DNA of 8,218 nt from Actinomycetes bacterium (GTDB lineage: Bacteria; Actinomycetota; Acidimicrobiia; Acidimicrobiales; Acidimicrobiaceae), in NCBI GenBank assembly GCA_021844725.1, contig JAKBSX010000095.1, positions 1 to 8,218 on the forward strand, written 5' to 3'. A program made the translations under genes and the position numbers. The stretch's first letter is position 1; the number at the start of each line of letters is the position of its first letter. Under the pieces are notes generated by a model that was not told the DNA's origin, did not search any database, and was given only the letters and a program-made list of their open reading frames with translations. This document shows positions 1 through 6,982 of this stretch, piece after piece.

Positions 1-486
1 CCGATGTTGCTCAATAAGGACAAATCATTGGATTGGAACTTGAATGAGATGATGAGGCATGATTTCAAGAATTATCTTTCCGATGATATCTTGACGAAAG
101 TCGATAGGATGAGTATGATGAATTCACTTGAGACCAGGGCGCCATTCTTAGATAGTAGTGTGGTTGAATTTGCGTATTCATTACCAGTGAAATTTCGAGT
201 AAGAGCGCTTACGGGAAAGTTCATATTGAAAGAGGCATTTAGGGGCCAGATCCCCGACAACATTCTTTTTAGACAGAAACAAGGGTTTGTTGTACCTTTG
301 AGCAGGTGGATCAAAGGTGAGTTGAGAGACTTTGTAGCGGACAATCTGTTAAGTGCTAAAGCTAGGTCATGCCTGAATGTCAACCAAATAGAACCGCTGT
401 TGAAAGACCATCAATCCGGTCGTTGTGACAATTCGGAGAAGATATGGACCTTGCTTTGCTTCAGTATTTGGTTGAGTAAGTTATGA
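1..486 (+). CDS. asnB: Asparagine synthase-type amidotransferase, C-terminal part (5' end outside window)
   Basis: This is the C-terminal end of a glutamine-hydrolysing asparagine synthase-like enzyme. The family moves ammonia from glutamine onto an ATP-activated carboxylate. The reading frame is open from base 1, so the ATG at 4 is probably internal. Visible are the conserved synthetase-domain block [16 protein letters not shown], then [11 protein letters not shown] and VEFAYSLP (about residues 23-61 counted from that ATG), and the later block [16 protein letters not shown] (about 87-102). The N-terminal glutaminase domain and the ATP-pyrophosphatase loop lie upstream and cannot be checked. 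The stop codon overlaps the start of the glycosyltransferase gene by 4 bp (ATGA), implying translational coupling. In a polysaccharide locus such proteins often amidate a uronic acid (as proposed for WbpS) rather than make free asparagine. The family is confident; the substrate is not known. Confidence 0.88.
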   Translation, partial: PMLLNKDKSLDWNLNEMMRHDFKNYLSDDILTKVDRMSMMNSLETRAPFLDSSVVEFAYSLPVKFRVRALTGKFILKEAFRGQIPDNILFRQKQGFVVPLSRWIKGELRDFVADNLLSAKARSCLNVNQIEPLLKDHQSGRCDNSEKIWTLLCFSIWLSKL

Positions 487-1616
487 AAATAGCCTATGTT
501 GGGCTGAAGACTTTCCCGCCAAAGTATGGAGGCTATGAGACGATGACTTACTCGATTGTGAATGAGGTGATAAAGGATCGAGCTTTTGAAGCGATCGTCT
601 TTCCTTTCAGTAGTGATTTGGGGGAAGTTCGAAGTGATCGTCTCGATGTGGTCCCGCTTGGCAATATTAAGATTCCCTATCTTCGATCGATATTTAGTGG
701 GTTATTATCTCTATCGAAGATTAGAAAAGAGAAGCCTGACCTTGTCCATCTCAACGGGATTGAGAACGCATATTTAATACCGTTTCTCAAAATCCTGGAC
801 AAGAAAGTCGTGCTGAACGTGCGAGGTACAAAGTGGGCTTATCCAATCTGGGAGAAATCCGCCCGCGCACTCTTGAAAATTGCTCCAATTTTTCTGGGGA
901 GCCTTTTTCTCAAGCTGAATGTGAGATTTTTTGCAAAGAAAGCGGATTTGGTTGTGACCGTTAACGATGCAGCAATTGCCGAGTTACCTCGCAAAGCCTC
1001 TTCAAAAGCACTGGTTGTATACAATTCTCTTTCAATAAGAGAACCGGAATGTCGGGAATTGCTTACCGTGCTCAACCTTCCTCCAACTCGATATCTGCTC
1101 TTTATTGGCAGGATAATTCCCCTAAAGGGTTTGCATTATTTGATAAGAGCCTACAATGAATTGGATTATGATTTTCCAATAGTTGTCGTAGGTGAAATGA
1201 AAAAGAATGATGCGTATCATTCGTACTTGAGGAGGATCAGTTCAAAGAAAGTGAGATTCGTAGGAGGCTACTTCGGCAAAGATGCATATTCTCTGATCCG
1301 CAATTCCCTACTAACGATTCTGCCATCTACGACCGAGGGTATGTCAGTTACTATTTTGGAAGCGGCGATCTTGAAAGCGCCTATTTTGGTCAGCGACATA
1401 AAGGAAAATACTGTACTTTGGGGAGACGCAGTACATTATTTCTCTTCTGGTGATGTTCAGGACCTGAGGAGAAAAATCAGCATTCTCATAGATGATAAAG
1501 CGATCCGGATGTCGAAAATAGATGCGGCCTATCGGCTGTCCAATACTAAATTCAATTTTGATGAACAAATATCAAAGCTGAAGATGGCTTACAGCTCGTT
1601 GGCTACTCATACTTAG
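483..1616 (+). CDS. Glycosyltransferase family 4 (GT-B fold)
   Basis: Predicted retaining glycosyltransferase of 377 residues that adds a sugar from a nucleotide-sugar donor to a growing lipid-linked glycan on the cytoplasmic side of the membrane. The N-terminal Rossmann half starts [20 protein letters not shown]; the YGGYE segment resembles the (H/Y)GGFE motif of the DUF1972/rhamnosyltransferase-like branch of GT4. The C-terminal donor-binding half has [18 protein letters not shown] (about 203-220) and the family's E-x7-E motif in EGMSVTILE (E285, E293). Length is normal for GT4. It starts inside the stop codon of the amidotransferase gene (ATGA overlap), so the two are probably co-translated, and no other start is needed. 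The donor sugar and linkage cannot be read from the sequence. Base composition looks AT-rich compared with the genes after 2725. Confidence 0.93.
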   Translation: MKIAYVGLKTFPPKYGGYETMTYSIVNEVIKDRAFEAIVFPFSSDLGEVRSDRLDVVPLGNIKIPYLRSIFSGLLSLSKIRKEKPDLVHLNGIENAYLIPFLKILDKKVVLNVRGTKWAYPIWEKSARALLKIAPIFLGSLFLKLNVRFFAKKADLVVTVNDAAIAELPRKASSKALVVYNSLSIREPECRELLTVLNLPPTRYLLFIGRIIPLKGLHYLIRAYNELDYDFPIVVVGEMKKNDAYHSYLRRISSKKVRFVGGYFGKDAYSLIRNSLLTILPSTTEGMSVTILEAAILKAPILVSDIKENTVLWGDAVHYFSSGDVQDLRRKISILIDDKAIRMSKIDAAYRLSNTKFNFDEQISKLKMAYSSLATHT

Positions 1617-1851
1617 GTCCTTCGGAGGTAGAATCCCTGGTCATAATTGAAGCGCGGAATTAGCCCCGTTTCTCTACACACGATCATTGTGCAGGTAGGC
1701 AAATTCCGTCAAAGTCCTGATATTCATTGGGCGCCGCAGAAACCACCCGTATATGCTGAGGATTTTTGGATTGAATGACCAATCATTGTTCGCTGAACCA
1801 AGACAACTACACCGCTTGCGTTTCACTTATTCCGCCCGTCAGAATTAAGTC

Positions 1852-1863
1852 CTTAGAGCTAAG
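1852..1863. repeat. Short inverted repeat upstream of lipoprotein gene
   Basis: CTTAG-AG-CTAAG is a perfect 5-bp inverted repeat with a 2-bp spacer, ending 11 bp before the lipoprotein start codon. It lies in the 258-bp non-coding gap 1617-1874, where I see no gene and no convincing -35/-10 pair. With the palindrome at 1872-1885 it could form an operator or a small structure in the leader, but short inverted repeats also arise by chance. Confidence 0.3.
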
Positions 1864-1871
1864 TTAGTCCG

Positions 1872-1885
1872 TCAATGATCATTGA
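1872..1885. promoter_or_regulatory. 14-bp perfect palindrome spanning a start codon
   Basis: TCAATGATCATTGA reads the same on both strands and contains the proposed ATG of the lipoprotein gene at 1875-1877. No Shine-Dalgarno-like sequence precedes that ATG. The palindrome could be a repressor half-site pair or could mask the start codon in the mRNA. Its symmetry is seen directly; any regulatory role is inferred. Confidence 0.35.
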
Positions 1886-2651
1886 ACGAAAAAAAAAGAA
1901 ACCGACGTTGTTTGCGCTACTGTTGGCCGCGCTTTCGATGTTGTCTCATGGTTGCGTCAAAGAAGGCCCCCCGATTGTTGGGTTAGGTACCCCGCAATTT
2001 GTTCCACAATCTCCTCCCGATTCTGCCGCGGAATCTGGAATCGGACAGGATCCAAACAGCGGTGGAATATTCCTCCAATGGTTTGGCTCTTACGGAGCTT
2101 ACGGGTATGACGTGTACAGATCTGACACTACCGATGCGAGTGGTAGTCCAGTAACGTTCTTGCTTGTAAACAAGGTGTCCAGCGCCTACGGGTTAGAGGA
2201 CACATCAACGGTCGATTTGACGGCTTTGACAGGAGTTACGTACTATTATTATGTCAGAGCTGTTGCCTCAGACGGGACACTCAGTACCCCATCGGACACC
2301 GTGAACTATAGGCTTCTACAAAGGCCTATACTTGTGGTTCCCGTGAACAACTTAACAGTGTCCCACTACACCGCGTATTTCCAATGGGTTGATCTGGCAG
2401 GGGGAGGATACACGGTCTTGCGAGTGAAAGACATCTCATCAGTCCCGCCTACGTACACATGGATAAGCAAAGCTTACAAGCTAGAAGGAGGATATAATCC
2501 TACCTGGAATTACGACTTTGACAGTACTGCTGTGCAACCTCTGATTTCTGGCAATTCTTATGAGTGGCAGATCGATAGGTTCAATAGCAACCGCGAGGGG
2601 AGGCCATATGAGGGAGCTAGATCAATTTGGGGGACTTTTAGCACAAACTAG
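1875..2651 (+). CDS. Putative lipoprotein with fibronectin type III-like domains
   Basis: Predicted exported, lipid-anchored protein of 258 residues with no recognisable enzyme motif. The N-terminus has a basic stretch (RKKKK, 5-9), a hydrophobic core (TLFALLLAALSML) and a lipobox-like LSHGC with Cys27 as the acylation site; Ser at -3 instead of Leu makes the lipobox imperfect. Residues about 60-145 look like a fibronectin type III domain (IFLQWFGSYGAYGYDVYRS, then TYYYYVRAVASDG). A second beta-rich module follows (about 150-258: RPILVVPVNN, AYFQW, SYEWQIDRFN, WGTFSTN). It has its own upstream gap and a 73-bp downstream gap, so it may be transcribed apart from its glycan-synthesis neighbours. 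It may be a surface protein linked to the polysaccharide or an unrelated passenger. No good ribosome binding site precedes the start, as is common in Bacteroidota. Confidence 0.75.
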   Translation: MIIERKKKKPTLFALLLAALSMLSHGCVKEGPPIVGLGTPQFVPQSPPDSAAESGIGQDPNSGGIFLQWFGSYGAYGYDVYRSDTTDASGSPVTFLLVNKVSSAYGLEDTSTVDLTALTGVTYYYYVRAVASDGTLSTPSDTVNYRLLQRPILVVPVNNLTVSHYTAYFQWVDLAGGGYTVLRVKDISSVPPTYTWISKAYKLEGGYNPTWNYDFDSTAVQPLISGNSYEWQIDRFNSNREGRPYEGARSIWGTFSTN

Positions 2652-2652
2652 G

Positions 2653-2665
2653 GCCTAAATTAGGC
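2653..2665 (+). terminator. Weak hairpin after lipoprotein gene
   Basis: GCCTAA-A-TTAGGC is a perfect inverted repeat starting 2 bases after the lipoprotein stop codon. A realistic RNA hairpin would be GCCT/AGGC with a 5-base loop. No run of T follows, so it is at best a weak terminator or an mRNA-end stabiliser. Confidence 0.3.
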
Positions 2666-2724
2666 TTGCAGATAATGGACTCAAGAAACTACGGAACTTA
2701 AAACTAAGAAGTGAGAACATTGAG

Positions 2725-3921
2725 ATGAAAGTCCCATTCCTAGATCTTAAGACTCAATATCATTCAATCAAGGCCGAAATTGATCGAGCGGCAATCGATG
2801 TTTTTGAGAGCTCTTCATTCGTGTTGGGCAAACCTGTCGCGGATTTTGAGAATAAATTCGCCCAGTTGCACAAGACCAAACATTGCGTCGGAATGAGCTC
2901 AGGCACAGATGGAAACCATTCTGTACTGTGGGCTCTGGGCGCTGCTCGGGGTGATGAAATAATCGTGCCGGCTAACACGTTTATTGCGACAGCTTGGGCC
3001 GCCACGCTGTGCGGCGCCATGCCAGTCTTCGTCGATTGTCACCCTGAGAGCTATAACATGGATCCCGAGAGCTTGGCAGCAGCAATCACTCCCAGAACAA
3101 AGGCGATTGTTGCTGTTCATCTTTACGGCCAGGCTGCCGACATGGACGGAATAAATTCTCAATTGCGAATTTTGAATTTTGAATTGAAAGAAACTGGTAC
3201 CTTTGTGCATAAGACGACAGGTCAGAAGCTCTATGTCGTAGAGGACTGCGCACAGTCGCATATCACCGAATACAAAGGGAAAAAGGTTGGCGGCCTTGGC
3301 AAGGCATCGTCGTTTAGCTTCTATCCCGGGAAGAATCTTGGAGCGTTTGGTGAGGCCGGCGCAGTTATGACAAATGACGATGAGCTGGCGAAAAAGTTTA
3401 AAATGATTAGAGACCATGGAGCGGAGCAGAAGTACATACATGAAATCTATGGACACAATTACAGGATGGAAGCCATTCAGGGAGCTATCCTTGGTGTGAA
3501 GCTCAATTACATCGAGAAGTGGACGGACGCCAGAAGGAAGGTAGCTTCGAAGTACCAAGAACTCCTCCGTGATATTGACGAAATAATCCTGCCTCGAGAG
3601 ATGCCATACGCAAAACACGTTTACCATCTTTTTGTGATAAGGGTAAAAGGCGAGAAAGCAGAAGAGAGAAAAGAGACCAGGGACTCTCTGCAGAAGTTTC
3701 TCGCCGAGAAAGAGATAGCCACCGGTCTGCATTATCCTGTGCCTTTGCATTTGCAGCCGTGCTTTTCTGACCTCGGATACAAGAGAGGCCAGTTTCCCGC
3801 GACAGAACAACTGGCCGAAAGCGGACTATCCCTCCCCATCTTTCCTGAAATGACAGAGGAGCAGCTTGAATACGTAGCACAGAGTGTCCGAGATTTTTTT
3901 AAACAGAAAGCTTCACGGTAG
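2725..3921 (+). CDS. DegT/DnrJ/EryC1/StrS-family PLP-dependent sugar aminotransferase
   Basis: Predicted enzyme of 398 residues that transfers an amino group, usually from glutamate, to a keto-sugar nucleotide in the cytoplasm. Family hallmarks in order: MKVPFLDLKTQY at the start, SSGTDGN (58-64, phosphate binding), GDEIIVPANTFIATA (76-90), VVEDCAQSH (171-179, Asp174 expected to contact the PLP ring nitrogen), SFSFYPGKNLGAFGEAGA (196-213, with the PLP lysine Lys203), GHNYRM (243-248) and HYPVPLHLQP (336-345). The active site looks complete. Residues about 144-169 are unusual: where relatives have a short helix between DMDxI and the VIEDAAQ strand, this protein has roughly 16-17 extra residues beginning NSQLRILNFEL, encoded by AT-rich repetitive DNA. 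The start at 2725 gives a complete N-terminal motif. It is the first gene of the operon and lies 5 bp before the glycosylphosphotransferase gene. With the oxidoreductase and acyltransferase downstream it probably makes a 3-amino sugar. The exact substrate is unknown. Confidence 0.93.
   Translation: MKVPFLDLKTQYHSIKAEIDRAAIDVFESSSFVLGKPVADFENKFAQLHKTKHCVGMSSGTDGNHSVLWALGAARGDEIIVPANTFIATAWAATLCGAMPVFVDCHPESYNMDPESLAAAITPRTKAIVAVHLYGQAADMDGINSQLRILNFELKETGTFVHKTTGQKLYVVEDCAQSHITEYKGKKVGGLGKASSFSFYPGKNLGAFGEAGAVMTNDDELAKKFKMIRDHGAEQKYIHEIYGHNYRMEAIQGAILGVKLNYIEKWTDARRKVASKYQELLRDIDEIILPREMPYAKHVYHLFVIRVKGEKAEERKETRDSLQKFLAEKEIATGLHYPVPLHLQPCFSDLGYKRGQFPATEQLAESGLSLPIFPEMTEEQLEYVAQSVRDFFKQKASR
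3154..3186 (+). repeat. AT-rich repeat insertion inside the aminotransferase gene
   Basis: A 33-bp stretch with 25 A/T bases contains GAATTTT twice in tandem (3167-3173, 3174-3180) followed by a partial third copy (GAATTGA, 3181-3187). It opens with TCAATT and closes with AATTGA, an inverted pair. It translates in frame as NSQLRILNFEL, a peptide of the type produced by AATTCTCAATT-like interspersed repeats, and coincides with the extra segment of the aminotransferase. Confidence 0.6.
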
Positions 3922-3926
3922 GGTCC

Positions 3927-5336
3927 ATGCGCGCTGCAGCATACAAGTATACATTGCTGATGCTCGACATGCTCGGTATCTATCTCTGCTATGTCGGTGC
4001 AACCTGGCTCCGTTTCGGCGGCCTCCGCCCGGAGGAACTATTGCCCGCAATCTTCCTGCCTCTAGCCGCTGGGTTCATATTCCAGTACAACGATCTGTAT
4101 AAGGTCAACGTCTTCCTGGACAGGTCAGCGTCCACAACTCTTATCCTGAAATCTATCCTCGAACTTTCCCTTGTCTACGCACTCGGAGGGTTCTTAACCA
4201 AATTCCTCCTGGTTGCTCCTAGCAGGCTTGCATTCATCTACTTCCTAGGGACCGTGACGGGGTTACTTGCCGCCTATCGTGTTTTGCTGCTCCCATCTCT
4301 CTTCAAGCGGCTTAGCCTTCTGGGGGTAAGGAGACGTCGTGTTGTCGTTGTCGGAGCCGGAGAGTACGGACAGCAGTATGTGTCTGCCTTGCAGTCGAAG
4401 AAAGAATTCGGACTGGAAATAATGGGGTTTGTGGATGACCGTATGCCCGCGGGCACGAAAGTACTAAATGGTTTCCAAGTTCTCGGGAACACATTTTCGC
4501 TCGGCTCGCTAGTGAAGCGTGATTACTGCGACGAGGTGGTGATAGCCTTAGTCAATATTCCTGAAACGGAACTCCTCTCCCTCATAGACCATGCAAAGGA
4601 CACGGGGGCTACCGTAAAGGTCGTCTCTAACCACTTTAAAACGATAAGCGATGCAACGACTACTGAATCGTACACTATTCACCCCACAGCTACTGTCACG
4701 CGGGGGCTGTACTCACCTGTAACGTTTTTCTATCAGCGAACATGTGATGTCATCATAGCTGGCGTCGGTCTTCTATGCCTGTCCCCATTCTTTCTGCTGG
4801 CCGCTTGTGTCATCAAGCTCACTTCAAAGGGACCTGTATTTTACCTGCACGAGAGGATCGGGAAAATGGGAAAGCGATTCAGAATGTACAAATTCCGTTC
4901 CATGTCTGTGAACAACTCAGAGGACGAGAAGCGGAAGCACATGATGCTCGAATTCATGAAGGGCAGCGACGGCAAGGATGGCTCCGGGAAGGTGATAGAC
5001 GAATCGCGGGTGACGCGCTTTGGGTGGCTGATGAGAAAGACTAGTTTCGATGAACTTCCGCAGCTGATAAACGTGGTTAGAGGCGAAATGAGCTTGGTCG
5101 GGCCCAGACCCGTTTTACCGTATGAGCACGAAGCCATGAGCGCGTGGCAACACGAACGCGAAAGGGTGTTACCGGGTTGCACAGGATTCTGGCAGGTCTA
5201 TGGAAGAGGCTCCACAAGTTTCGACGATATGATCATGATGGATTTGTATATGATCGAAAACATGTCACCTTGGCTGTACCTTCAACTTATTATCAAGACT
5301 TTTCCCGCTTTGCTTTTCGCCAAAGGAGCAAGGTGA
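3927..5336 (+). CDS. Undecaprenyl-phosphate glycosyl-1-phosphate transferase (WbaP/exopolysaccharide initiating type)
   Basis: Predicted inner-membrane initiating enzyme of 469 residues. It moves a sugar-1-phosphate from a nucleotide sugar to undecaprenyl phosphate, the first step of lipid-linked glycan assembly. The N-terminal half has about four hydrophobic segments (near 8-28, 39-55, 74-96, 102-122) and a Rossmann-like soluble domain starting VVVVGAGEYGQQ (139-150). The catalytic C-terminal domain begins with the membrane-inserted helix around 274-298, then KGPVFYLHERIGKMGKRFRMYKFRSM (split: 301-310 and 311-326), TSFDELPQL with the family's Asp-Glu catalytic pair (D375, E376), GEMSLVGPRP (386-395) and PGCTGFWQVYGRG (416-428). 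Length fits the full-size polytopic family rather than the short PglC type. It begins 5 bp after the aminotransferase stop and precedes the oxidoreductase by 30 bp. Which sugar it transfers cannot be told; an N-acetylated amino sugar made by the neighbours is plausible. Confidence 0.94.
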   Translation: MRAAAYKYTLLMLDMLGIYLCYVGATWLRFGGLRPEELLPAIFLPLAAGFIFQYNDLYKVNVFLDRSASTTLILKSILELSLVYALGGFLTKFLLVAPSRLAFIYFLGTVTGLLAAYRVLLLPSLFKRLSLLGVRRRRVVVVGAGEYGQQYVSALQSKKEFGLEIMGFVDDRMPAGTKVLNGFQVLGNTFSLGSLVKRDYCDEVVIALVNIPETELLSLIDHAKDTGATVKVVSNHFKTISDATTTESYTIHPTATVTRGLYSPVTFFYQRTCDVIIAGVGLLCLSPFFLLAACVIKLTSKGPVFYLHERIGKMGKRFRMYKFRSMSVNNSEDEKRKHMMLEFMKGSDGKDGSGKVIDESRVTRFGWLMRKTSFDELPQLINVVRGEMSLVGPRPVLPYEHEAMSAWQHERERVLPGCTGFWQVYGRGSTSFDDMIMMDLYMIENMSPWLYLQLIIKTFPALLFAKGAR

Positions 5337-5366
5337 TTTTAGACACTCAATGAAAGGCGGCAAGAA

Positions 5367-6368
5367 ATGAAAACTGCGGTCATTGGATTAGGTTACTGGG
5401 GGCCAAATTTGGTTCGAAATCTTCTCTCGACGGATGGTGTTGATATGGTCTCCGCCGCCGATATGAACGAACAACGGATCAAAACAGCCGCAAAGAAGTT
5501 TCCGAACGTTTACTTCACGAAAGAATATCGCGAACTGATCAAGTCTGCTGATATTGATGCTGTAGCGATAGCAACACCGGTCTCCACGCACTTCCAACTG
5601 GCGAAGGAAGCTTTGGAAAATGGCAAACACGTTCTGCTTGAAAAACCGATCACCGCTAAGGTATCAGAGGCGGAAGAATTGCTTGCCATCGCTGCGAGAA
5701 AGAAGCTAACACTTATGGTGGATCATACGTTCATCTACACCGCAGCTGTCAGGAAGATCAAAGAGCTCGTTGATTCCGGGGAGATCGGAAAGCTCCACTA
5801 TTTTGATTCTGTAAGGGTAAACTTGGGCTTGTTCCAGCATGATGTGAATGTGGTGTGGGATCTCGCGACACATGATATCTCCATAATGGATTATGTAGTA
5901 AAAGCGCGCCCTGTGTCAGTTGCGGCCTTTGGGGTAGCTCACTACAACCACATCGAGGACGTAGCGTATGTGGTAGTCAACTTCAACAACGGCACCATCG
6001 CACATTTCCATGTGAATTGGCTCGCTCCGGTCAAGGTTCGGCAAATTCTCATCGGCGGCAGCAAAAAGATGATCGTATATGACGACGTGGAGCCAAGCGA
6101 GAAAATCAAAGTCTACGACAAGGGTGTAAACATCACGTCCAAAGAGGGAATCTATGACGCTCTGATCCAATACCGCACGGGAGACATGTACTCTCCAAAG
6201 CTTGATTCCACGGAGGCTCTCTCCCTTCTCGCCTCCCACTTTGTCGAATGCGTGCGTGATTCGAAGACCCCAATTACCGGTGGTGAGTCCGGCCTGAACG
6301 TGGTGAAGATATTGGAGGCAGCACAGAAATCACTCTCGAACAATGGTCAACTTGTGACAATAGACTGA
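5367..6368 (+). CDS. Gfo/Idh/MocA-family sugar-nucleotide oxidoreductase
   Basis: Predicted NAD(P)-dependent dehydrogenase of 333 residues acting on a sugar or sugar nucleotide. The N-terminal Rossmann domain has the dinucleotide-binding motif GLGYWG (7-12) and DAVAIATPVSTHF (64-76). The family's EKP motif is present (92-94) with the usual catalytic-site Lys93. The C-terminal substrate domain has VDHTFIYTAAVRKIKEL (118-134), RVNLGLFQHDVNVVWDLATHD (150-170, Asp165 and His169 being typical active-site positions), then a beta-sheet region. Length is close to WbpB/WlbA-type UDP-GlcNAcA 3-dehydrogenases, but the N-terminal sequence is not obviously of that subgroup. Placed between the initiating transferase and the acyltransferase, it probably makes the 3-keto intermediate used by the aminotransferase. 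The 8-bp gap to the next gene, with GAGG inside it, indicates co-expression. Confidence 0.91.
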   Translation: MKTAVIGLGYWGPNLVRNLLSTDGVDMVSAADMNEQRIKTAAKKFPNVYFTKEYRELIKSADIDAVAIATPVSTHFQLAKEALENGKHVLLEKPITAKVSEAEELLAIAARKKLTLMVDHTFIYTAAVRKIKELVDSGEIGKLHYFDSVRVNLGLFQHDVNVVWDLATHDISIMDYVVKARPVSVAAFGVAHYNHIEDVAYVVVNFNNGTIAHFHVNWLAPVKVRQILIGGSKKMIVYDDVEPSEKIKVYDKGVNITSKEGIYDALIQYRTGDMYSPKLDSTEALSLLASHFVECVRDSKTPITGGESGLNVVKILEAAQKSLSNNGQLVTID

Positions 6369-6376
6369 GGCCACAA

Positions 6377-6877
6377 ATGGATGAAACCTATCTGAAGAAC
6401 AATTTCGTACGAATTTCGCCTGACGTGAAGTTGGGAAAAGATGTCAAGATATTCTCGTTCGCTAATCTGTACGGTTGCGAGATTGGGGACTCCACCAAAG
6501 TCGGAGCCTTCGTTGAAATCCAAAAGGGGGCCAAGATCGGAAAGAATTGCAAAATTTCATCACACACTTTCATCTGCGAGGGCGTCACGATCGAAGACGA
6601 AGTATTCATAGGCCACAACGTGACGTTCATCAATGATCTTTACCCAAGAGCTGCCAACCCAGACGGAAGCCTGCAGACCGAGGCTGACTGGAAGGTCGTA
6701 CCCACACTGATAAGAAGGAGAGCTTCCGTTGGTTCATCTTCGACCATATTGGCCGGAGTGACAGTCGGGGAGGGTGCCATAGTTGGCGCGGGCGCAGTCG
6801 TTACAAAGGATGTCCCCGCCAATACTATCGTGGCTGGCGTACCTGCGAAGCTCTTGAGACGTGTGGAAGGCTCCTAA
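6377..6877 (+). CDS. Left-handed beta-helix (hexapeptide repeat) sugar N-acyltransferase, WbpD/WlbB-like
   Basis: Predicted trimeric acyltransferase of 166 residues that moves an acyl group, usually acetyl from acetyl-CoA, to the amino group of an amino-sugar nucleotide. Hexapeptide repeats run through most of the protein: VKLGKDVKI, CEIGDSTKVGAFVEIQKGAKIGKNCKI (34-44 and 45-60) and GVTVGEGAIVGAGAVV (127-142). They are interrupted by the loop NVTFINDLYPRAANPDGS (81-98), as in WbpD/PglB-type amino-sugar acetyltransferases. The C-terminus TIVAGVPAKLLRR is typical of the family. GAGG at 6367-6370 sits about 6 bp before the ATG and serves as ribosome binding site. It is the last gene of the operon. 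Together with the aminotransferase and oxidoreductase it supports synthesis of a 3-acylamino sugar. The acyl group (acetyl, formyl-like or hydroxybutyryl) is not determined. Confidence 0.9.
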   Translation: MDETYLKNNFVRISPDVKLGKDVKIFSFANLYGCEIGDSTKVGAFVEIQKGAKIGKNCKISSHTFICEGVTIEDEVFIGHNVTFINDLYPRAANPDGSLQTEADWKVVPTLIRRRASVGSSSTILAGVTVGEGAIVGAGAVVTKDVPANTIVAGVPAKLLRRVEGS

Positions 6878-6956
6878 AACTTGGCTTGTACACGGCCGCT
6901 GGGACACAATCCCTTACCCCGGTGACTGATTCAGAAAGAATCCCTCCACGCTTGGG

Positions 6957-6982
6957 TAATGTCAAGAGTCATGTGTAAATTT
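6957..6982 (-). repeat. Probable terminal inverted repeat of the IS256-type element
   Basis: Read on the minus strand this is TTTACACATGACTCTTGACA followed by TTACC, which resembles IS256-family termini of the TTTACACA...TTGACA kind. The transposase stop codon (6962-6964) lies inside it, so the repeat encodes the last residues KFTHDS; similar endings occur in relatives. No matching copy was found at the other side, as expected for a truncated element. The resemblance is from memory. Confidence 0.45.

Noticed and set aside
2899..3810. 303-residue open frame on the minus strand
   Set aside because: It lies fully antisense to the aminotransferase gene, whose motifs are complete; its own translation has no domain pattern or start signal.
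3884..4102. 72-residue plus-strand frame overlapping the aminotransferase/transferase junction
   Set aside because: It covers the end of one well-supported gene and the beginning of the next in another frame; the translation is Arg/Pro-rich and non-specific.
6901..6913. GGGA-CACAA-TCCC as terminator of the operon
   Set aside because: The stem is only 4 bp and no T-run follows.
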